Shown here: positions 56,007 to 64,000 of the stretch, piece by piece
Position numbering within the stretch: position 1 is the first letter of the stretch
Layout of the letters: each line of letters begins with the position of its first letter
NCBI GenBank assembly: GCA_033296885.1
Contig: MU863976.1
Span: forward strand, 62,001-126,000
DNA length: 64,000 bases
Source of the DNA: Triangularia verruculosa
Lineage: Eukaryota; Ascomycota; Sordariomycetes; Sordariales; Podosporaceae
Direction of reading: 5' to 3'
The notes under the pieces: generated by a model
What the model saw: only the letters and a program-made list of their open reading frames with translations
Databases searched by the model: none
Told to the model about the DNA's origin: nothing
Translations under genes and position numbers: made by a program

Positions 56007-57000
56007 TGAGAAAGAACGACCAACCCACCTTTTTTGCTTGGTTGAGTTTTCGTTTTGTGGTGAAGGGGTTTTTTTTTTTAGTATTAATTACCTTTTTTGA
56101 GATACACTATGGGGAGAGAGGTGAGATGATGGTATTGAAGGGGGGGAAGGGAAAAAATGGGGGATATGGCAGTGGATTTGTGTGGTGGGTGGTTGAGAGG
56201 GATGGGGGGGCGTTGAATATCTAGATTCTGACAAGAGGATCAGATGAACAAATCAGGGGAACGCAGGTTCCTTTTTTTTTTTTGGGACGAGATGATTCTC
56301 GGCAATGCTCGATGGCTGTGTAATATGGTTAGTTGAGTGATAAGTTTGTTTAGGATCTGGGTAGAATTGAGGGTTGAATACCTAACTGCAGTTTATGGAG
56401 AACAAACTTGTGCAAGGTGAAAGTAATTGGAAGTTTAACGTGCTTATCCGATATGCTTGACATAATTAAGGCATCAAGACTGGATGAACGCTGAGCGGTT
56501 CAGATGAGAACGGTTCCTGAGCAACGGTCATTTAGGGTTTGTGCTACTAATTACTGCACGGTTGTCACCCCAACGTTCACGTTGTTTGAGATATCCTGGA
56601 GCCTGAAAGCTGAAGGACTCGGGGTGCCACAAGCCGACTTGAGATGAGACTTCAGCTGCTACAAAGCAGGCTGTCAGCTGCTAGAAAAGGAGGAGGAAGG
56701 GGAGAGACTACACGTGGGTGTAAATGAGGGGTGGATAAGCCAATTTAATTGGTTGGGCGAGGCTACCGATGCGTTGCGCACGGCAGAGACGATCACTTAA
56801 TACGATTCTTGTTTACCTATTTCTCATTGCCATCAAATCAGTTCATCATCCAACCGTTGCTTACTTTGATACCCCCGAGTAGACAGCTGAAGGGGAGTCC
56901 TTGGGAAGGATTGGTTGATTGAAAGAGCGCCGAGAGAGGGTAACACTTACACGATTAAGGAGCGGGCCCCGCTATCCCCTGACGTACCTGACCTAGCGGG

Positions 57001-58878
57001 ATGTTTGGCGACTACACGTTTGACGGCAACAAAGAAGGCCGGCCGTCAAACAGCAACAATGGGGGGGTTAATGTCTCATCGAATTCCTCGACGTCGACCG
57101 CCGCTGGGGAGGCTGTAGATGGCGAAAAGAGGAAAATGATCATAACGCCGCCGAGCACGAGTACTGGATCTTGGGAGTCATCGTCATCAGATTCAGATGC
57201 TTTGGAGAAGGGGCATTATGAGAATGATGATGATGACGATGACGGCGACGAAGATATCGATCCTTTTGAGCGAGGCAGAGGAGTCAACAGGATGGGGAGA
57301 GGGCATGATCACGATGACGAGGAGCAATCACCCATGACAGTGAAACGGAAACCCAAGAAGGAGTTCACCTACACAGCCGAAGAGGAAAAGGCCGTGGTGA
57401 GGAAATTCGACAAGAAAGTGGTGGTCTTCATGGCAGTGCTGTACATGCTAGCATTCCTAGATCGGTCAAGTAACGTTTCCTCCCCTCTGCCCTCCTCCAC
57501 CAAAACTAACAAGACCCAGACATCGGCAACGCCCGCATAGCAAACATGGACACCGACCTCCAATCCGACCCCCCAAACCCACAGTACTACTCCTACGCCC
57601 TCTCCTCCTTCTACCTAGCCTACCTCCTCTTCGAATGGATGGCCATCCTCTGGCGGCTCATCCCCGCCCACATCTACGTCTCGGCCCTCGTAGCCTCCTG
57701 GGGAATCGTCGCCTGCCTCCAAGGCATAGCCACATCCTACCCCATCCTCATCGCCCTCCGCTTCTTTCTCGGGATAGGAGAAGCCGGCTTCACCGGAGTC
57801 CCCTTTTACCTAAGTTTCTTCTTCAAACGGGAAGAACTCGCCCTCCGAACCGCAATTTTCATCTCTGGTACCTCTCCTCTCTATCCCCCCCCCTTTTACC
57901 ATCTTACTAACAAAAAAAACCCCAGCCGCCCCCCTAGCAACCTCCTTCTCCTCCACCCTCGCATTCGCCATAACCTCCCTGTCCAACATCATCCCCATCG
58001 CCCCCTGGCGCTTACTCTTCCTCCTCGAAGGCCTCCCCTGCATCTTAATCGCCGGCCTCGCCTTCAGCATCATCCCCGACTCCCCCTCCACCGCTTCTTT
58101 CCTGTCCCCCCGACAGAAAAAAATCGCTCGTGTCCGCCTCCCACCATCCTCATCCCCCAGCAACAACGGAACCGGATTATCAGCCCTAAAAGACCCAACA
58201 GCATGGACCACCTCGCTGATAATCATGCTCACAAACCTAGCCTACTCCTCCCTCCCAGCCTTCCTCCCCACCATTTTGACATCAATGGGCCACTCCCCGC
58301 TCTCCTCGCAAGCCCTCTCCGCACCACCATATCTCCTCTCCTTTTTAACCGTCATCGTCACAGCTTACCTGTCAGACCTCTACCGCGCCCGCGGCCCCTT
58401 CCTCATCTTCCACGCCGTCTTCTCCTTTGCCGGGTACCTGTTACTATCCCTCTCCTCCACCTTCGGTCTTTCCCCCGGGAGCTGGCTCCGCTACGCAGCG
58501 GTTTTTCCGGCAGCCATTGGTTTTTTTAACGTTGTCGTCTTGACGATCGCGTGGAACGTCAACAACAGCCGCGGCGGCGCGAAAGAAAAGGGGGTGGGGT
58601 TCGCGCTGATGCAGGTTGTCGGGCAGCTGGGGCCGCTGGGGGGGATGTGGTTGTATCCGGATGCGGATGGGCCGTTTTACACCGCTGGGATGGGGGTTTG
58701 TGCGGCGGCGATGGCGGGGGTGGTGGTGCTGGCGGGGGGGCTGAGGGTGTATATGAGGGGACAGAACACAAAGTGGGATGGGGAGGAGGAAGAGGGGAGA
58801 GGTGGGGAGGAGGGGGTCATGTTGATGGAGCGGGGGGTTGAGAGAAAGAAGGAGAGGGGGTTTAGATATATGCTTTGA
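57001..58878 (+). CDS. MFS transporter, anion:cation symporter (Dal5/Tna1) family
   Basis: I assemble three exons (57001-57469, 57520-57867, 57926-58878) into 589 residues. A 140-residue hydrophilic N-terminus is rich in Ser and Asp (a DDDDDDDG run near 80). TM1 then ends with LAFLDRSNIGNARI, the hallmark of the ACS family that includes allantoate, nicotinate, biotin and pantothenate permeases. LRFFLGIGEAGFTGV and an EGLPC stretch are also typical. About 12 hydrophobic segments can be traced, and the tail is short and charged. The substrate cannot be told from sequence. The loop between TM2 and TM3 (WRLIPAHIYVS) departs from the usual pattern. The second intron contains ACTAAC close to its acceptor, as expected. 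Confidence 0.87.
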
Positions 58879-59477
58879 ACCTACCTTACCTATCTAGGAT
58901 TTTGTTTGTGGGGATTCGGAATGGTTCTTTGGCTGAGATAGGGACTTGTTTGGATAGAGATATTGGTTTGGTTCAAAGGGTATACCATGGCATGGATTTA
59001 TAGCGGCATACACAACAACTTACTTTTGTTGGTAAAGGCGATTTTGGATGGAAGGAAAACAATGGTTACTTAGGACAGTTATAATCTACACAAGTTTCAT
59101 CTTTCTTATATTACAACCATCAAACACTTTACCCAGCTCACCCAAAAACACCATCCCAATCGTCACGTTTCTACAAAGTCCAGCAATATCATTCAACACC
59201 TACACCTACACCTACACTACAAAGCTTGTACCTTCCATACCCTAAAATCATCGCGCCCTTATGCTCCATCCATATTCTTTGCTTACGGTATTACCCCATC
59301 CTGCCCCTAAACGCCCCTAAAAATCATCGCAATTAAAGCCAAACAAAACAAACTCTTTGCTAACCCATTTCCCTTTCCGACATCAAAGAAATCTGGCGCA
59401 ATTATCACCCCTTATGCAAGGCTTCACCGTCCCTCGGTACCTTGCCTCGCCATCTCTTCCGCCCAACGGAAATCTCA
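58879..59477. other. Convergent 3' intergenic region (MFS / F-box)
   Basis: AT-rich sequence holding two 3' untranslated regions; no exon is seen. A short CTACAC repeat lies near 59200-59220. Confidence 0.5.
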
Positions 59478-62200
59478 TTAATACTCAAATTCGCCACCAC
59501 CCTCCGAGCCATCTGTATCATGGTTGAGAAAATCATCATCCGGATTCGGCATCCCAATTTGGAACCTCGCCGCCATCATATCGTTGAACCGCCTGTAGTC
59601 CGCATTGATCTCGTATCTCTGGGCCAGTTCCTCCTCATAGGGATCATACCCGTCCTCATACGGATGATAATCGCCCTCGTCCCAACCCATGTCCTCAGAA
59701 CCGCGTTCCGAATCCTCGTCAGTCGGGGGCTCGATATCTGCGTCCTCCCTGCCAACCGCATCACTGTCACTTTGAGATCTTTCCCCGTCACCTCCCCGAA
59801 CATTGACTTGGTTCTCCTTCTCGGCATCATCATCCTCCTCCACCTCATTCTCATCTCTCTCAGGCTCGTCCCAACTAGGAGACTCGGAAGCATCCCTCTC
59901 ATCCTCATCACCTGAGGCCGGTTCCAAAGGTGGAGGAGACTCAGAAGCATGCCTCGTGTCCCCCCAAAACGCCATGTTCCCTCCAAAGGCGTCTCGAATC
60001 TCCTCCGCCAGCTCAGCTTCCTCGGCCTCATCCTCCTCCCCAAGCTCATGGTCCAGATCTTCGTCCTCGTCTGAATCGGACCCATCCCCGTCGCTGTCTT
60101 CCTCGTGATCTTCATCATCCGGGTCGTCCGAGTCGTTGTCGTTGTCGACTACAACCGTCAGAATTACCGACAGCTCCAGGGGAGAGAAGAAAGGCGTACG
60201 CAAAGGCAAAAGACTATTCAGCATTTCCCCCATCTCGTCAGAGCTGGAGTCATATTCGTGATCCGAAACCTTCCAGAAAGCAGTCGGGCCGCAGGGGCCA
60301 TGCTCGTTGTAGTCCCTAATAGCATGCGTTAGCAATACCGCGACCGCGAAAAAGAAAAACAAACAGGACTTACCTATCAAACCAGTTGCCAATCACACCC
60401 CTGGCTGACTTTCTGCCGCCGAGTTGGAAGCCCTCACTCTTCCACCGCTCCTCGCCGTCGTAGATCGAATACGTTGTCCATCTCACCTCCCCTTCCTTCG
60501 TCATCCTCACAGTCCCCTTAAGATCTGAATCGGCATTGCCATCCCAAGACCAGTCCAAGGCTCTCGATTTCCCCTCAAAATGTACGACTGGCCAGTCTTC
60601 ATGGTCTCCTGAATTAGGCGCGGCGGGCTCGATCTTGTTGACGTGTACTTTCATGAGAAGGAGTCTTACTGCCTCGCCGGTACTTAGAGGCTCCCGAGGA
60701 GTGTCAGCAGACTGCCCTTCACCATCATTGTGGTTGTGGAAGTTGAAGTGAAAGAAATCGGTATAGTCTGTTTCTTATTGTCAGTAACACACGTGAAAAA
60801 CACGCAGCGAGAGAAACACAACGAGAAAAACACACAAGAAAAACACACAAGATAAAAACACAAGATGAAAACACAAGAAACAAACACAAGAAAACACAAG
60901 AAAAACACACAAGACACATACCAAGGAAGCAAACAACTCTCAACCACGTCCCACTAACCCCATACGGATCTCTCCTCGCCAAGTCCTCCAACTCCAACCT
61001 TTTCTCCCTCTCCTCCTCATCTTCCTCTTCCTCCTGCTCCAACTTCTTATCCTCCAACTTAGCAAGCACATTCTCCGGCACCCAAGGGATATAACTCCCC
61101 TCCCAGCACCCCCCAAACCTCTTTCCCCAAACATGCTCCACCGCATCAAAGAACGCCAGCCCCTTCGCCCTCAGGTTAGTCCCAAGCACAATCATAATCG
61201 CCTCCGCCTTCTCCCAATCAACCCTCAACCCCGGCTCCTCATCCCCCTCCACCTTGAGCGTGTAAAACGGCCCCCAACCCGTCTCAACCCTATCATACTC
61301 ACGGATATCATACACCTTGGCACACGCAGTAGCATACGCCCTCTCATGAAGCGACATCGTCTTGAGCGAGCTCCCCGACGTCACCTCCCTCAGCAAGTCC
61401 GGAATCCCCAGCAAACAATGCAAATGCGCACTCATCTGCCTCCGCTCCCTCTCCTCCTCCGACACCTGCGCCAGAGGCCGAATCACCGTCTTGGGACTAA
61501 CATAAGCATAATTCCTGCGGGGGTGCCTATGAAGCCGCGTGAAAATCGTCGACTGGTTGAAATACCCCTCCACCGCGCCATTGCACCGCTCATCAAACGC
61601 CGACCGCGGCGCCTCGTCAATAATCCTCGCAAGATACTCGCAAGTCGCAGACCGGTGATACGTCTCAGCATTCACCAACCTCGAATGAAACTCCTCAGGC
61701 GTATGCTCAAGCGGCGGGATACTCTTCAGCAACCTCGTAATCGTCCGATGCACAAACGGCAGCTCCCTCCTGGCAAGGTGGGTGAAATTCTCCGCATCCT
61801 CCGGCATAAGCCAGTCGGCAGAAACCACCTGCTCCAGACGAAGCAGATCCTTAACCTCCTGAACAAAATCAATCCCAGCCGTCGAAACGGGTTTGTCCTG
61901 TTTGTTTATCACTCACTCTCATTAGCGACCACATGTCCCCACCCCACTCCCCCTTTTCACTAGTAGACATACCAAAATCCTCAAATAAACATCCCTACAA
62001 AGCGGATTATTCCCCTCCACAAACTGCCTAAACGCCTTGCAAACCCGCGGCAGCCTCCCCAGATCCCTCGGGTCGAGATAGGCGAGGATATTGTGGAATA
62101 TCTCGGGCGGAAGCGACAAGATGCCGACGACCATCTCGGCGGCGGCGGCGGCGGTCGTCTCGGCTACCTGTTGAATCGGGTTTTTGTCCGTCGAGGTCAT
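59478..62200 (-). CDS. F-box protein with long acidic C-terminus
   Basis: I assemble four exons (61973-62200, 60922-61897, 60374-60767, 59478-60315) into 811 residues from the ATG at 62198-62200. An F-box lies at about residues 25-75, with ILSLPPEIFHNILAYLDPRDLGRLPRVCKAF. The middle region has no domain I recognise, though the layout resembles fungal F-box adaptors of unknown target. The last 200 residues are strikingly acidic, with DSDDPDDEDHEED and many EDE runs. They should be disordered and could bind basic partners. The second intron (60768-60921) is filled with a CACAAGAAAAA-type minisatellite. It contains no stop for some distance on the minus strand, so retention would give a Cys/Phe/Val-rich hydrophobic extension. 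Together with the other F-box protein and Uba1 it belongs to ubiquitin-linked functions, but there is no operon-like link. Confidence 0.8.
60783..60916. repeat. Intronic minisatellite (AAAACACAAG units)
   Basis: About 130 bases of degenerate tandem units of 9-13 nt, such as AAAAACACACAAG, AAAACACAAG and GAGAAAAACACA, fill almost the whole second intron of the F-box gene at 59478-62200. They leave only donor and acceptor ends. Confidence 0.85.
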
Positions 62201-63851
62201 GAACCGACACTCACTTACTCACTCACTCACACTCAATTTTTTGGCGTATGAGAGAGAGAGAGAGAAATGGAGACAGAGACAAGATTTTGGTTGTGTGAAA
62301 TAGTGATGATGTCAACACACACACACACACCGTTTCGCCGTCCGTTGGGTAGGGCCAGAAGTGTAGTGTGTAATCAGTTTTAGTGTTTCGGTGATAAGAC
62401 TTCCCAGCCGAAAGTTCACCTAACCCATCGATAAGTCAGCAAGCAGCCTGGCCACAGCGCCCACGCCGCGCTGGTATCAAACAGGCGTCCTGTCCAAACG
62501 TGTAAACTGGGATTTACCTTGTTGTTGTTGTTGTTGCTGTCGTTGTTTGTTGTGATTCTCCGACTCCGGCAGAGGAACGTATCGTCAGATATCAACGTTG
62601 TATGGTTGCTCGTTGAATTCGTTCAATGAGATTTTCTGGTTTTTGGTTAGTTGGTTGGTTGGTTGGTTGGGTGGTTGTTGCCCCTCAATGGCCCATTCTG
62701 CTGGGAGCTCTCCCTATACAAAATCAGTACAGCAAAGCAGTTCCGGTAATCGCGAACCGAACCAAGGGCAAACGGGAAGCTACCTATCATGCGGGGTATA
62801 TTTCTCGCCACCTCGCCTTCCCACCTCGGCCGTTTTCTTCAAGGAAGCTTCAAACGTGAAGGCTGCTAGCAGGCGCGAATCGCAATTATTTGGGGAGCTC
62901 CTTCCCTAGAGCGCGGGGCAGCAGCAACCCCGCATTTTAGGAGCTCAGAACATCCCGCCGTCCGAACGACGAGTTAGGTACCTTACCTTCCAGGTTTATG
63001 GCGTCAGTTCTCCGGAGGAACATAGGTAGCTTCTACAATTGTTATGCATTTGGTTAGGTAGGTATGAGAATGGGGTTGCATAACCCACCTATCCTAAGGT
63101 ATCCTATCCAAAGCTCATCACATTTCACTGCTGCAACCTCGGAACAACCCCCCACCACCTCCCCCAGGGGAACTTTCCCGCCAAGATCCAAGACATGTCG
63201 GTGTCTGTCGGTGATTCTGGAGAGGCATAGGACGTGGGGGGTCCATGTAGGTACTGGGCTCTCTTGGTTCAAGAGCAAGGTCGGCAAGGTACCAGAAGTT
63301 TCAGCACGAAAGGGGCGGCGCGGGGGAAGTGTACATCTTCCATCTTATTCTCATCTATACCGACCAGCCCAAGCTAGAAACGATGTCCTCAGCAAAAGGG
63401 GTATCATTGATGTATCGTCGTTGTCTGTTGTTGGGTACAATGCTATGTATACCCAACATCCTAATAAAATAGGGAGGTCTGAACAACAGCAAAACGAAAT
63501 ACCAGGAAAAACAACAACATGAAAAAATAGGGGTATAGTGTTTTAAAATGAAGCTCGAAAAAAAAATGATGAAGAACTCGATATGCGTGTGAATGTGAAT
63601 AATGTGCCCTCCCCTGTGCCCTCCACCCCCATGCCCTCTCGCTTCGCAACCTATGCCTATTCTCTTTTCTAAACCATGCCTCATTTTTCATAATAAGTAG
63701 GCCTTCCCAGAATGACCATCCATGCCCTCTGCTACATTGTACAGCGCGTCTTAAAGATCATGATAGCCTCCCAACTAGCCGCCCAGAAATCCCCTATATA
63801 TCCATCGTAAAAGCCAAAGATGCCTCCCCGTATATTTGTAGATTGCCATAA
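62201..63851. other. Microsatellite-rich intergenic region
   Basis: This is the promoter of the minus-strand F-box gene plus the 3' side of the gene that runs off the window. It holds CTCA (62215-62230), GA (62250-62266), CA (62314-62331), GTT (62519-62538) and TTGG (62650-62672) runs. Plus-strand frames at 62598-62909 and 63064-63522 have no domain and are not called. Confidence 0.5.
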
Positions 63852-64000
63852 CTAATGCATCTGCCCCATATTGAGACTGATACAGTTGCTCAGCAGGGTG
63901 GCGCCCTCGTGGAGCAGCTGCCATCTCGTCACCTCAAACGTGTCCTTCAGGATCATCAACATTGCCGTGTTCTGGCTGATCCCTTTCATCGTCTTGAGCT
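63852..64000 (-). CDS. C-terminal end of an unidentified minus-strand gene (partial)
   Basis: Reading leftwards from the window edge there is an open frame of 49 codons ending at TAG (63852-63854). It carries residues such as KGISQNTAMLMILKDTFEV and RWQLLHEGATLLSN. The text is a plausible amphipathic helical C-terminus and codon use fits the other genes. The rest lies outside the window, and I do not recognise the family. Confidence 0.55.
   Translation of the reverse strand, partial: LKTMKGISQNTAMLMILKDTFEVTRWQLLHEGATLLSNCISLNMGQMH

Larger units (their letters stand above)
55114..57000. other. Homopolymer-rich intergenic region after msb2
   Basis: The msb2 3' region and the MFS promoter lie here. 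It holds an unusual number of simple runs: a T-tract of about 17 near 55129-55145, a TG repeat near 55200-55211, G-tracts at 55548-55563 and 55988-56006, and several further T-tracts to 56280. No exon or RNA gene is evident. Confidence 0.55.

Noticed and set aside
1..64000. CRISPR arrays, insertion sequences, transposase genes, 5S rRNA or a biosynthetic gene cluster
   Set aside because: No spaced direct repeats, terminal repeats with transposase-like frames, recognisable 5S core sequence or backbone enzyme genes were found by eye.

Overview
The window reads as nuclear DNA of a filamentous ascomycete. Most genes are interrupted by short introns (about 50-80 nt) with GTATGT/GTAAGT/GTGAGT donors and CTAAC/CTGAC-type branch sites. 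The gene set fits this: a fused ergothioneine synthase, a Zn(II)2Cys6 regulator, a fungal 3-isopropylmalate dehydratase, an Msb2-type signalling mucin and an ACS-family MFS transporter. By protein style I would place it in the Sordariomycetes, probably Sordariales, but that is inference. I see no prokaryotic, viral or transposase features.

Layout, left to right. Bases 1-101 are the tail of a plus-strand gene. Then come a tandem GFA (CENP-V type) protein (435-1613, -), Egt1 ergothioneine synthase (4265-7639, +), a mitochondrial PDK-family kinase (8619-10013, -) and a tiny I9-type proteinase inhibitor (10369-10771, -). The Bms1 ribosome-biogenesis GTPase (11604-15161, +) and a xi-class glutathione transferase (15812-17099, +) follow, then a proline-rich transglutaminase-like protein (17358-19385, -), an F-box protein (20248-23471, +) and Leu1 (24291-26744, -). 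Next are a large unassigned membrane protein (28261-31140, -), a Zn2Cys6 factor (32080-34647, -), an unassigned basic protein (36475-38133, +), the ubiquitin-activating enzyme Uba1 (39025-42318, -) and an FKBP12-type prolyl isomerase (43264-43873, -).

About 8.8 kb without a recognisable gene (43874-52665) precedes the mucin Msb2 (52666-55113, +). The window ends with an MFS transporter (57001-58878, +), a second F-box protein (59478-62200, -) and the tail of a minus-strand gene (63852-64000).

The genes are mostly unlinked housekeeping and regulatory genes; I see no biosynthetic cluster. Two loosely connected themes are redox/thiol metabolism (Egt1, xi-class GST, GFA protein) and ubiquitin signalling (Uba1 and two F-box proteins). 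Several genes (FKBP12, the I9 inhibitor, the Egt1 5' half, the zinc-cluster N-terminus) are cut into very small exons and had to be assembled by hand from splice signals and reading-frame continuity. The strongest oddities are a predicted 3-nt micro-exon inside the zinc cluster, consecutive 14-nt and 22-nt micro-exons in egt1, four copies of a 25-bp element upstream of the GST, a minisatellite-filled intron in an F-box gene, and the large gene-free region upstream of msb2.
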